A stretch of DNA of 64,000 nucleotides from Branchiostoma floridae (GCF_000003815.2 NC_049996.1:14227472-14291471); one strand, 5' to 3'; shown: positions 32,940 through 43,677, counted from the stretch's first letter. The notes: generated by a model not told the origin, from the letters alone. Program-made: numbers and translations.

Positions 32940-34240
32940 CTACATTTAGTCTTGGAAGGGTGAACTCTTTCTTGCGTGGGCATATCATCTTTTGCTTGCC
33001 ATCAAACTTTCACCTTTCTGACCTATCATTGCCTACAACTACAAATTTCCCTTGATGCATTTTACTTTCATTATGCGTTATCACGATACAAAAAGCAGAG
33101 AAGAAGCCAGTGGCCACACTTTCAAACCATTTCTATAACTGTCTGAAACAGCTGATAAACGATGTGTGCTGTGATATGCTTTTACAACAATTGCCTGACG
33201 AAAGCATTTCACATGAACTGCTCTAGCAACACTTTGGAAAATGGTGCCTCCAAAATGTGCCTCTGATACCAGTATCATTTCAGCTTTTATCAAAATGTCC
33301 CAAACACCAGCCTGGTAAAAGATTGTCGTAAGTTTTAGATCCTTTCATACCACCACAGAATGCACTGTAGTTTGCCATGTGTCGTTCAAAGCCAATTTTC
33401 CAAATTGGCCTTCAATGTGCTTTCACAGCATGCTTTCAAACATGCAAGTGCAAACCATTTCCCCCCTCTAATAGGTCACCCCCGACTCAGGTTCAAGGTC
33501 TCCTTCCAAGAAAACCCTCCTGTAACATGTGACAAATCCTTTGGCACAGAAGTTCTTATTTGCGAGCCACTTTTAAAAATTCTTAACTACAACAGAATGC
33601 AGTGCAGTTTGCCATGTGTCATTCAAAGCCAATTTCCCAAATTGGTCTTCATTGTGCTTTAACTCTTTCTTGTGTGGGCATATCACCTTTTGCTTGCCAT
33701 CAAACTCTAACCTTTCTGACCTATCATTTCCTACAACTGAAATTTCCCTTGATGCATTTTTCACAGCAGCAGCTTTCAAGCCTTCCCTTCCAAGTGCAAA
33801 CCATTTTCCCCTCTAATAGGTCAGGTTCAAGGTCTCCTTCCAAGAAAACCCTCCTGTTATACATGTGACAAATCCTTTGGCACAGAAGTTCTTATTTGCG
33901 AGCCAATTTTTAGAATTCTTAACTACAACAGAATGCAGTGAAGTTTGCCATGTGTCATTCAAAGGTAACTTCCTAAATTGGCCTTCATTGTGCTTTAACT
34001 CTTTCTTGTGTGGGCATATCACCTTTTGCTTGCCATCAAACTCTAACCTTTCTGACCTATCATTTCCTATGACTGAAATTTCCCTTGATGCATTTTTCAC
34101 AGCAGCAGCTTTCAAGTCTTCCCCTCCAAGTGCAAACCATTTTCCACTGTAATAGGTCAGGTTCAAGGTCTCCTTCCAAGAAAACCCTCCTGTTACATGT
34201 GACAAATCCTTTGGCACGGATGTTTGCGAGCCACTTAGAG
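32940..34240. repeat. 336-bp tandem repeat, open on the minus strand
   Basis: CCTTTCTGACCTATCATT recurs at 33711 and 34047, exactly 336 bases apart (112 codons). A further copy of this part is at 33013 and a partial unit without it lies at 33350-33560. On the minus strand the last copies read as one open frame (34271-33813) with words such as G-G-F-S-W-K-E-T-L-N and V-V-V-K-N. A TAC to TAG-type change ends it at 33813. I recognise no domain. A related inverted fragment lies at 36830-36930. Confidence 0.75.
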
Positions 34241-35041
34241 CTACAGGCTGAGTCCTGCCAATTGTATACACATGTACATGTGGCTACCATAATGGAACAC
34301 AGTGTTAACAAGAGCTAGGGTTAACACACGGTCAGACTACTGTACACTAACCCAGCTGACCTGACTTCCAGCCAATCTTGCCTGAGTGTACCACATTTTG
34401 GGCTTGTTCCAACAACTTGGGGTAACATATTGGAGGGCACTGGCCCTATTCTGTCATTGTATGGTATGTGGAGCTATATTTCATACTTAGGCCAATCTAA
34501 TAACAAGTGTCAAAGAGGAGAGTGGATATACTTGTGTGTTATTCTTCAATAATGTATTGTGTAGGGGTGGGTAATTGTGGATGGGTTGGGTTACTACAGT
34601 TGAAAAACTTGGTGGAGTACTATGAAACAGGTGCATGGAGTTTTCTGAACATTCTAATAGGTACAACATTGGAATCACAACTTCAACACTAAGTACTAGT
34701 AATACTGTTTTACTTTTAAACTTACAATGTATTTTCAACCTGACGTGTACACATGTATATATTGTCTGTGTGTGACAATCACAAACAAAACTACATCTAC
34801 CGGTACTACTTATTTTACTGAAAATGTTCCAGATCACAGAAATGAAAGCATTTTAAGTTGTCACTGTGTGCACTCATTTCTGAATCTGAAAGCATGGCAA
34901 GCATGCTTCACCTCTCTTGGGTTGTCATGCTCCATTTTAGTCAGCATTACAGTTACAGTTAACCTTTTTGCTGGAACTTAAGAAAATATACACATCACAA
35001 CTTAACCTTGCAACTGTTACTTCAAGCGTGGGCAGCATTAC

Positions 35042-35170
35042 CTGCTGTGTTCGTGCCAGAAGCCGATCACATGACCAAGTTCATGGACAATCACGCCGAA
35101 CAGCGCACAGTGGGGGGAGATGGAGACCTTCTGACGACCGTTGCCACGACGACCAACAAACGAGCAGCAT
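35042..35170 (-). CDS. Astacin zinc-binding exon (HExxHxxGFxHE)
   Basis: Residues 126-167. The acceptor is TTCCAG and the donor CAGCAG|GTAATG. The exon opens with C-C-S-F-V-G-R-R-G, the tolloid-type cysteine-rich loop, and contains the zinc signature [12 protein letters not shown]. His154, His158 and His164 are the expected zinc ligands and Glu155 the catalytic base. Cys146 in S-P-H-C is the partner conserved in the family. No key residue is missing, so the protease should be active. It is separated from the next exon by about 17.3 kb of intron. Confidence 0.96.
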
Positions 35171-35238
35171 CTGGAACACATATAACGATTCCACAGTTTA
35201 ACTAAAAATGGAACAAAATGAAGCAAAATGGAACAAAG

Positions 35239-35456
35239 TACTGTAAATGCAGAAACGTTCATGGTGGTTTTATGTTGAACTTCGCGGCTTTCCGATGGCT
35301 ACTTCACCGCAAACTTAAAACCACGGCAAACATTTATCCATTATAGTATGTGACTACAGTCTATGAGGCTACCGTGAATTTAAAACCACAACGCACACTC
35401 CATTTTCCAGCTACCGCAAAATTAGATTCCCATGAACTTAACAGCATTCACAGTAT
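35239..35456. mobile_element. GCGG-family foldback element
   Basis: TACTGTAAATGCAGAAACGT at the left and ACAGCATTCACAGTAT at the right, with inner GAATTTAAAACCACAAC and CTACCGCAAAATTAG modules. It lies 69 bases into the intron upstream of the zinc-binding exon. Confidence 0.82.
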
Positions 35457-36159
35457 ACCCTTTCCTTTTAATTCTGTTGATTTTATTTCATTTTGCTTCA
35501 CACTTTGTTCCATTTTGTACTGTGTGCATTTCATTTCGTTTATTTTCATTCCATTTTGTTTCATTTCTTTCCATTTATTTCCATTTTGTTTCATTTTGCA
35601 CTTTAAGTACACCTGTTTCCAGGACCCTTCCTCCATCCTAGGACTAAAATTTGCTTGTAATGGGACCCTGTCTGTCCAAATGTCTGAGCTTCAGGAAACA
35701 AAAACGAGCATCTGGAACACATAATATATATATATAACGATGCATCAGTTTTGACTAAAGCCTCAGCATTATTGTGCCTAGATACATGGTAATAACCTTT
35801 CCAATCCCAACAACGTACCATGAACACAAGTAATAAAAAAGTTTCATTTACAAGGGATTGGAAGCAATCAAGGTACGTGGTTGTACCACACATATCAGAG
35901 GCATCGGCCTAGATTGCAAAGAGAAAATACAGCACCATAAAACACTTTAATTTGCCAAAGCTATACAATTTGGGCAATTTTGTATAGGCAAGCAAATTGA
36001 CTTGGGTCTACTTTTAGTGTAATGTATTAATTTTTTTCTTAGGCAATTTCAATCATAAAGCTCGTTCATTCCTTTTCCTTCAAAACAAGGATTAAGGATC
36101 AAAACCTTCCCTAAACAGATGCTCAGACTCTAAGCTGCAAGTGCAGATATTTATCACAG

Positions 36160-37090
36160 GGCTCGAATTACGGGGTGCATGTGCTACCAAAATTGGTTCT
36201 GTGCACCCAATTTTTTTCTGTGGGTGCACCCAAATATTTTTGTAGGTTTATGTACTTAATTAAAGACATCAAAGTATACTTAGTATACACCATATTCTTG
36301 ACATTGAAATGTTGGAAAGATAATAGAATATCCGTCATAGTACTTGTTTAAGTCAGGCATTTGAGCTGCATTACGTTGTTTGGAGAAACATTTGAATGAT
36401 TTGATACCCAAAATGATAAACGACTATTTTGAATGAAAGCAATCGGGAGAGTAGACTGGTGCTACATGTGTAGAGCAGGATGGATTCCTGGCTATTTGTT
36501 TGTATTTTTAAGACCAGTTTGTGATTAGACAGTTGAATGAGTGGGCCTACAGTTTTGACACTTAGGGGATGGTTGTTACCAATATTGGGATTGCAGTGAT
36601 AAATCATTGTAACTTCTGATTGGATCCACCTTGACCTGTCCCCTTGTGTTTGTTTTCTGTAAACCTCACAGTTAATTTGTGACTCAAACAAGGTGCCAGT
36701 ATCTGCAGCTCAGATAGTCTTGCAGCTCAGATAGAGTCAGAGCAGAATGTTTTCCGAAGGTTTGAGCTTAATTCCTACATTCAAAGGAGAGAGAATGAAC
36801 ACTTTTGATGATGGAAATTGTAAAAAGCTGCTGCTGCGAAAGCACAGTGATGGCCAATTTGGAAAATTGGCTTTGAGTTTGACCGACACATGACAAACTG
36901 CAGCGCACTTTGCAGTGGTGTGAAAGGATTTAAATTACATTACACTAAAAGTGTCACAAAAGATGATACAGGGCTTGAAATGTATTTCTGGGATTAGATA
37001 TACAGTAACTGTTTCACCTAACCAAAAAAAATGGGTGCACCAAAAATTTTGGGGTGCACCATATACAGTTTTGGGGCGTCAAAAATTTCA
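36160..37090. repeat. GGTGCACC-rich repeat pieces
   Basis: CAGGGCTCGAATTACGGGG with GTGGGTGCACCCAAA at 36158-36240, and CAGGGCTTGAAATG with ATGGGTGCACCAAAAATTTT then GGGGTGCACC at 36970-37075, are probably members of a GCTCGAA-type repeat family related in design to the TGCAGGT repeats. Between them only the inverted 336-bp repeat fragment (36830-36930) is recognised. Confidence 0.5.
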
Positions 37091-37350
37091 ATGAACCCAA
37101 ATTCCAACTTCAAATTCCTACCAGTTGCTGTATACATGTAACAAAGGACTTGAAGCCTATCAAAGCACTTGCTCATATTTTAGGTGAATATTTAAATGCC
37201 AATGAATGAATGGATGAGTGCTCGGGAAGGGAGGCAATTAGAGGAGCAAATCAGGAGCTGGAATGGGACGGATTCCAGGATAACAACCGACACTGTTGTC
37301 AAGACAGGAGACAGTTTTGTCACCCACTCAGTCAACAGAGTCTGACAAAG

Positions 37351-37665
37351 CAGTCCTGTACACACAAACCGTACGTACCCACACTTTCCGGTCTTGTACA
37401 TACAAACCGTACGTACCCACACTTTCCAGTCCTGTACACACAAACCGTACGTACCCACACTTTCCAGTCCTGTACACACAAACCGTACGTACCCACACTT
37501 TCCAGTCCTGTACACACAAACCGTACGTACCCACACTTTCCAGTCCTGTACACACAAACCGTACGTACCCACAATTTCCGGTCTTGTACATACAAACCGT
37601 ACGTACCCACACTTTCCGGTGACAAACCAGTCCTGTACACACAAACCATACGTACCCACACTTTC
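37351..37665. repeat. 38-bp minisatellite containing the exon's 5' splice site
   Basis: Eight 38-bp units begin at 37351, 37389, 37427, 37465, 37503, 37541, 37579 and 37628; an 11-bp insert (37617-37627) precedes the last. Two unit types alternate: CAGTCCTGTACACAC and CGGTCTTGTACATAC (units 2 and 7). Read on the minus strand each unit holds the exon end GAAAGTGTGG followed by the donor GTACGT; unit 6 has GAAATTGTGG. The unit at 37628-37665 holds the real exon end at 37656. The unit has no stop codon in any of six frames. Confidence 0.97.
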
Positions 37666-37773
37666 CGGTGGCGAAGTGGATGTAATCCTTCTCTCCGCTG
37701 TGCTCCGTAAACCTGAGACAGGTGTGCTGCTCCCAGTGGTCCATGGCTTGGCGGATCAGACGGATCAAGTTTG
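37656..37773 (-). CDS. Astacin domain exon 2 (N-terminal subdomain, first disulfide cysteines)
   Basis: Residues 87-124 plus split codons at both ends. The acceptor is CCCTCAG. It encodes R-Q-A-M-D-H-W-E-Q-H-T-C, the helix and first cysteine typical of astacins, and ends in G-K-C-G. The 5' splice site is TGTGG|GTACGT at 37656/37655; joining there to the next exon restores Cys-Gly-Cys-Cys exactly as in tolloids. The donor lies inside the last unit of a 38-bp minisatellite (37351-37665), so seven further donor-like copies lie downstream in the intron, and the reading frame stays open through all of them to 37328. Some transcripts could therefore use another copy. Confidence 0.92.
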
Positions 37774-38260
37774 CTGAGGGAGAGTTAATAAAAATCAAGT
37801 TCAACAATGCAGAGGTGACTTTGGGAACAACATCAGCCAAATGACACCAATTTCCAAATTTTTACTGCTTTTGACAAAAACATGCAGGAAAAGTGATAAT
37901 GCTAATTTATTATAATTAAAAGACTTGCATGTAACAAATGACCCCCCCCCCCCCGGGCACTCTGTTAGACTTGCATTTTGTACATCACACACGACAATCA
38001 TGTTACTGTATCATGCCATAAGGACTGTGAAAAATCATGCACATTAATTGCAATACATCTAATTTTTTCTGTGAAGCTGTAATGTCAGATCTAGGGTCAT
38101 CCAAACATCGAGGTTCAACACAAATTCACAATTTTGCAAATGTGAATTACTACTAATTTGTTCTAAATGTATCTTCTTGAATGACGTCAATATAAATGAA
38201 AGAAGGGACCCCAAAATTTAAGGTTGTAATATCACTGTACCCATCGTTATAGTTACTTAC
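37774..38260. other. Short intron between propeptide exon and next astacin exon
   Basis: 487 bases. It contains a run of 13 C at 37942-37954 and no transposon. Confidence 0.8.
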
Positions 38261-38518
38261 AATCAAATTTCTCACTGATGGTGTATGGCACTGTGGCATT
38301 TGGCCACAGCCGTTCCGGCAGGCTACTAACGGCTCGCGTGGGACGGCTCTTTCCTGCTTTCTTTTTCTTTGCAGCGTCCAGCGTATCGTTGTGGTAAAAA
38401 GTTCTCCCGTCGAAAGTGTCCCGGTCGTGTTCCTCGTTCCAAAGAGGGGTGTGGTCACTGCTGGAGTGTACGAACTCTTCAGGGCTGATGGCAATGTCTC
38501 CCTCGATCACTACATTGT
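38261..38518 (-). CDS. Astacin propeptide end and start of the mature domain (first visible exon)
   Basis: Residues 1-85. The acceptor is a TTTTTACAG tract and the donor is T|GTAAGT. An I-E-G-D-I motif at residues 4-8 matches the FxGD aspartate-switch motif that keeps astacin zymogens inactive. A lysine-rich stretch (50-56) leads to R-P-T-R at 58-61, a furin-type site. The mature chain would then start Ala62, followed by P-E-R-L-W-P, the usual start of an astacin domain. N-glycosylation sequons N-D-T (43) and N-A-T lie on either side of the cleavage site. The exon starts with two bases of a split codon, so at least one upstream exon carrying the signal peptide must exist. I could not identify it between 38519 and 64000. 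Confidence 0.92.
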
Positions 38519-40017
38519 CTGTAAAAACAAATCAAACAAGACATTAGCCAAAGGAAGTCAAAACAAACAACACATAACCCCATTGGCTTGGAGAAAATTA
38601 TCATAAACCCACAGATGCAATGACATAAGTGGCCTGTTCCCAAATTCCATGAAGATACATCTTTTCTGAAATATTACAGTCATTTGCCTATAAAAACTGC
38701 TACAGTGAAAAGAAACCTTGCCATACAAAATTATAATATAAACATCAAGCGATAAGGGAAACTGGACAACTTCCTCTACATACCAAGAGAAACAAAAAGA
38801 ACTCTTCAGCCAAAAAGAAATCTGGTTCAAGCGTAAACTTTTACTTTTTCTTTTTCTCTTCCCTAGAAGACTTCAATAGATTCAACCCTGAAAACCTCTC
38901 ACTATACATTTGCAACATTAAAACTGGCAATGTATTGGCTTCTTCTGTACCTAGGGAACAGACAATGTATATGTACATCACCTGTTAGCAATGAATGAAA
39001 CAATCCATTGTCTGAATTTCATCAAAATGCGTGGGAGTTGGTCAAGTTAGCAGTGAAACCTGGTCACTGAATAGAAGATGACACATACATGTCCTGATAT
39101 GGCATATCTTTAGCCACTTTGGTCGGACTACATTAAGCCCCCAAGGTGCTTGATGTGAAGCTGGTAACTTTGACAAGATATACACAACAGTGCGTGACCA
39201 GCCAAGCATGCTCTATCTCTGGGCACGGCGCGATTTTCTATGACCCATCATCGATTTTTCCTCTCTTCGTTTCGTCCCGAGAGAAGGAAGACATCGCCTT
39301 GATGGTTTGCCACACGTTAACCTTGTCAAGAGATGTCAAAACCGATCCATGCACGTTCACACCTTCCCCGGGGTTCTAGCTACTGCATAACGGGCCACTA
39401 CACTAAAATTTGCAACCACCAAGCTAAAATGAGGACCACTACGCTAGTTTTCAACTAGAGTAGTGGTACTTTGCTATCATTTACTTGTTGAACAATGTCT
39501 AATCAATGTCTGAACAATAAAAAATCATGATATGCCACTTAAAACTGACAAAAGATCCTTCAAATTACATGTGATGTTAACAGAGTGCCAACTTTTTACT
39601 CTACATTTTCGAAATCTCACCATGGAAGGGCCAAGACCCCTTTCCCGATTGGTCACTTCGCTACCATACCATTACCATTACGCTAATTATAAAATAAAAT
39701 CCTGCCTAGAACCCTACATTCCCACCTTCCCGCCAAACTCGCAACATCAGCGCCCAAAGTCAATACCATAAAATTAACGCTACGCCCCTTGCTCCAGTCA
39801 TGATTTACACACTATTCCGGTAATGTAATACCAGGGATGCCTTCCGCATATTGGAAAATTTATACCGCAGTAGACAAAGTGGTAATGGGATATAAAAGAA
39901 GTATTAATCTTATTTCCCCCGGGTTAGAGGGTCAATAACTTTTTTTGTCAGGAGGCGGGGTGATATGGATTGAATGGAGCGCTGATGGAATAAGATGCTA
40001 GTTTTATGTGGTCCTCA
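38519..40017. other. Upstream of the first visible exon, nothing recognised
   Basis: This should be intron 5' of the propeptide exon, or promoter-proximal DNA. I found no signal-peptide exon. No transposon is recognised. Confidence 0.4.
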
Positions 40018-40097
40018 AGGAAGGAGTTCAATATATGATATGAGGTCATCAATAACATTTGCAACATTTGTCAGTCATTGGTCTCTATTTGCCACTA

Positions 40098-40440
40098 GTG
40101 CTCGAAATACCACCTGCATATGCAGGTTAGTGCAGGTAAAATTGGAGCTGTGCAGGTATTTTTTATGTCTACTGCACCTAACCTGCACTGGGCCATGTAC
40201 TGGGTTTTATACATTGAACATAAATGTCCAATGATGTAGGTGTATATGGATTGTTATTAGCCGCATTGACTGATACTACCAATAAAGTATAAGAGAAAAA
40301 TAGCAATGGTTCCTGACCAATTTTAGTATGATCTATACTCCCTAAATTCAGAGTGGTGCAGGTAAAATTGTCTGGTGCAGGTAATTTTCAATGTTACCTG
40401 CACCAGTGCAGGTATGCAGAAAAAAGGATTTCGAGCCCTG
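40098..40440. mobile_element. TGCAGGT-family element, uninterrupted, flanked by ~78-bp direct repeats
   Basis: GTGCTCGAAATACC at the left mirrors GGATTTCGAGCCC at the right. Inside are many TGCAGGT and ACCTGCA words (TATGCAGGTTAGTGCAGG, AACCTGCACTGGGCCATG). The flanks 40018-40096 and 40441-40517 are similar to each other (AAGGAGTTCAAT, CATCAATAACAT(T/C)TGCAA, CATTTGTCAGTCATTGG). Confidence 0.85.
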
Positions 40441-40636
40441 AGGAAGGAGTTCAATGATATTAGGCCATCAATAACATCTGCAACATTTGTCAGTCATTGG
40501 CTTCGCTATTTGTCACAGTTTCAATATGAGTGATCTATATTGGCTGTTAGGTTAGGTTTATTGAATTTCTCATTCATGTCATAAACTTCAGATGCCTTGG
40601 GAAGGGAAGGTGTCTATCGAATTGATCTATATAAAG

Positions 40637-40850
40637 TACTGTAAGTGCATTTAAGTTTGCGGGGATTTCATTTCGCGGTAGCGGGGAAAAAGGACTTTTT
40701 GCGGTGGTTTTAAGTTCGCGGTAGCACCATGCACTGTAGTCTCTTACTGCCATGGAAAAATGTTCACGGTGGCTTTAAGTTGGCGGTGAAGCGGCCATCG
40801 CAAAAAACGCGAACATTTAACTACCGCAAAAGTTTCTGCATTTGCAGTAT
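40637..40850. mobile_element. GCGG-family foldback element, well preserved
   Basis: TACTGTAAGTGCATTTAAG at the left, TTTCTGCATTTGCAGTAT at the right. It includes the full central block GCACCATGCACTGTAGTCTC then TTACTGCCATGGAAAAATG. Confidence 0.88.
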
Positions 40851-41099
40851 AGAAGAACAAGTCTTTTGACTGACGACAGTAATAATTGTAGTAGTATCAT
40901 TCTAGTATTTGACACAAAATGATTATGTTTTGGACAGGTGGCCAGCTTGAAGGTGGCAAGGACGTAATTATTTCCAAGTCAAAGTGTTTTAATGTCAAAT
41001 ATAATATTTAACAGTAAATTTCTAGATTTTCTGCTTTTTCATCTTTGGGTTTTATTATTGTACAAAGAGACATGTAATATGGAGGTTATCAACGCAATA

Positions 41100-42395
41100 A
41101 ATGATTTCTATTAAACTCTATTCTATTCTATCCTATCCTATTCTGTCCTGTCCTGTCCTATTCTATTCTATTCCAACTACATTAAAATTGAAAATAAATA
41201 TACAGGACAAAACTTAATTGGTACACAGAAGATGTATTCCCTTGTGAGCAAGTATTAAGGCTGTTGCTAACAGCTACAGTAACTATCAGTATCTGTCCAT
41301 CAGTAACCGTTAGAACTATCATTAAGCCATCCATCTAGCCCAAAAATAGACACCTCCTTGCCAAAGCAAAGCCCTGGACCACCTCCTGTACATGCGAGGA
41401 GGATTAGAGTTACTTTTCTATTCTATCCTATCCTATCCTATCCTGTCCTGTCCTGTTTTATTCCAAGTACATTAAAAATGAAAATAAATACACAGTAGAT
41501 GTATTCTCTAGTGAGCAAGTATTTAGTCTGATGCTACTACAGTAACTATCAGTATCTGTCCATCAGTGGAACTATCATGAAGCCATCCATCTAGTCCAGC
41601 AGGAGACACCTCCTGGTCACATCAAAGCCCTGGACCACCTCCTGAACATGAGAGGAGGATTAGAGCGGAGGCATGTCTTCTATTCTATTCTATTCTATTC
41701 TATTCTATTCTATTCTATTCTATTCTATTCTATTCTATTCTATTGAAATCTCCATTAGTGTCATACAAGTACGACACTATCCTTCCTGGAGACCAACTAC
41801 ATTAAAAATGAAAATAAATATACAGGACAAAACTTAATTGGTACACAGAAGATGTATTCCACTGAGAGCAAGTATTTAGCCTGATGCTACTACAGTAACT
41901 ATCAGTATCTGTCCATCAGTAGAACCATCATTAAGCCATCCATCTAGCCCAGAATGAGATACCTCCTGGTCACATCAAAGCCCTGGACCACCTCCTGAAC
42001 ATGACAGGAGGATTAGAGTGGAGGCATGTCTTCTATTCTATTCTATTCTATTCTATTCTATTCTATTCTATTCTATTCTATTCTATTCTATTCTATTCTA
42101 TTTATATCTCCATTAGTGTTATACAAGTTACAGCACTATCCTTCCTGGAGGCCAACTACATTAAAAATGAAAATAAATACATGGGACAAAACTTAATTGG
42201 TACACAGAAGATGTATTCCCTTGTGAGCAAGTATTTAGGTTGTTACTACTACTGTAACTATCAGTTACTGAGTATCTGTCCATCAGTAGAACCATCATTA
42301 AGCCATCCATCTAGCCCAGCAGGAGACACCTCCTGGTCACATCAAAGCCCTGGACCACCTCCTGAACATGGGAGGAGGATTAGAGTGGAAGCATG
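41100..42395. repeat. Four-unit tandem array with embedded CTATT pentanucleotide tracts
   Basis: Units start at about 41173, 41463, 41793 and 42152 with CCAA(C/G)TACATTAAAAATGA. Each contains GGTACACAGAAGATGTATTC or a shortened form, AACTATCAGTATCTGTCC, AAGCCATCCATCTAG and CCCTGGACCACCTCCTG. The pentanucleotide tracts lie between units: imperfect before units 1 and 2, pure at 41680-41744 and 42031-42103 before units 3 and 4. Confidence 0.93.
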
Positions 42396-42746
42396 TCTCT
42401 GGTGTAAAGGGATTAAGTCTTAATCCTCCCATCCTTAGGGTCACCTGAGGAGCATGCTAGCTGAGAGGATGACTAATGTCCAGTCCCTCATGTCCTGCTG
42501 TTAGTGTTAGGCCTACCTCACATTTTCTAAACTGGGGCTGACCTAGCCTGATTTAATCGTGCTTCTTAGGTCCGTCCTACATTGCTGTACCCATCCGCGC
42601 CGAGAGGAGCCTACCAGCTCCGGATAGCAGAGCTTGCGTTACACAGACTAGGGCTGACCGGGCAGCTTTCAGAAATGAAAAGTGTTGATATAAAAATCAC
42701 CTAATTACACAAGATGTAAACTTCGGAGAATAGTTGTGGGCATATA

Positions 42747-42862
42747 TACTGTTAATGCATTTAAGTTTGCGGGGATTTACTTTTGCGGTAGCGGGAAAAT
42801 GGAGTGTTCGTGGTGGTGCCATAGACTGTAGACTTATACTATAATGGAAAAGTGTTCGCCAC
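42747..42862. mobile_element. GCGG-family foldback element, truncated
   Basis: The left end TACTGTTAATGCATTTAAG and the inner block TGCGGTAGCGGGAAAA are present. The copy stops near 42862 after GTTCGCC, without a right end. Confidence 0.75.
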
Positions 42863-43169
42863 ATAGTATCTTCTATTTTTTGGTTCAAATAACAGCCTGG
42901 CTGAGCCATGGTTTGAAAATGTGACATCAGCCTAACTGGGGTTACAGGTCAGAATCCAAACAGCAGGAATGTTATCTTCATCAAATGACATTATTTGCTT
43001 GGCAATCATTACTTTATTTTCAGTAATCACACAGGGCAGTATTCCTGGTAGTTATATTCCTAAGTCTTTTCATACAGGGAAATTTCATACATCTGAGCTA
43101 TTAGACATTTAGTACAAGGAAAGGTATAACTACAGAAAAATCTGTACTGTACAAGATAGAGCACAGCAT

Positions 43170-43355
43170 ACACTGTAGAATGCATTTAATTCTAGGATTT
43201 AATTTTGCAGTCCAATTGAGTTCGCGTTGGTAACACCATTTACAGTACTGTACTGTAGTGTCACATACTGTAAAAGAAAACCAGACTGGCACCTGCCAGT
43301 GGCCTCAGCAAAACACGAGAACAAAACCAGTGCGAAAGTTTATGCATTTACACAT
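43170..43355. mobile_element. GCGG-family foldback element, decayed
   Basis: ACTGTAGAATGCATTTAATT, TTTAATTTTGCAG, GAGTTCGCGTTGG and TTTATGCATTTACA occur in family order. Most CG pairs are lost. Confidence 0.6.
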
Positions 43356-43677
43356 CTGCATCTTCAGTGCAATGATCAAGGTCAACAACATCATTAATTC
43401 TCTACATTGTTTACCAAATATTTACATCGAGGAATATCAACAACAGGCGTATAGGTAACCTTGTACTCCACAGGAGGGAGTTGACTGACCTGCATTTTTT
43501 GTACTTCTCCACAGACATGCCTGGAGCACCAGGCATTCCATACTTGTCATTTCTGAAGTCCCCACGGAATTTAGCACTGACAGTAATGGATAACATGACA
43601 CTTCATCTCAAACCTTTGATCGCAGTCCTATCCCTACCTGTCCTAATTGATTGGGAGAAAGCCGATCCATTTTTTAA

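Larger units (their letters stand above)
560..38518 (-). other. Gene model: astacin (tolloid-like) metalloprotease with two CUB domains, partial at both ends
   Basis: Eleven exons on the minus strand join in phase: 38261-38518, 37656-37773, 35042-35170, 17556-17746, 15504-15578, 13166-13381, 4721-4861, 3358-3450, 2571-2669, 1222-1390 and 560-696. All introns begin GT and end AG. The exons total 1626 bases, giving 541 complete codons with no internal stop. Residues below are numbered from the first complete codon in the exon at 38518. Order: propeptide end (1-61), astacin domain (62-256), CUB1 (258-375), linker (376-407), CUB2 (408-541). By family knowledge it should be a secreted or pericellular zinc endopeptidase that acts on extracellular matrix or signalling antagonists. 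The catalytic sequence resembles tolloid/BMP1 (Cys-Gly-Cys-Cys loop), while the region after the Met-turn resembles other astacins. Signal-peptide exon, promoter and 3' end are not seen. Introns range from about 0.5 to 17 kb. Confidence 0.9.

Noticed and set aside
37351-37665. CRISPR-like array
   Set aside because: Units are contiguous without unique spacers, and the genome is eukaryotic; it is a minisatellite.
37210-37777. Plus-strand open frames of 108-166 codons
   Set aside because: They translate the 38-bp minisatellite and the antisense of the astacin exon; no domain or start context.
43470-43560. Possible small exon on the minus strand (G-M-P-G-A-P-G-M-S-V-E-K-Y-K-K-C) ending CAG|GTCAGT, with a good plus-strand acceptor at the same place
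   Set aside because: Its phase does not fit the propeptide exon, no acceptor is convincing, and the plus-strand reading is equally open. Too little support to call a gene.
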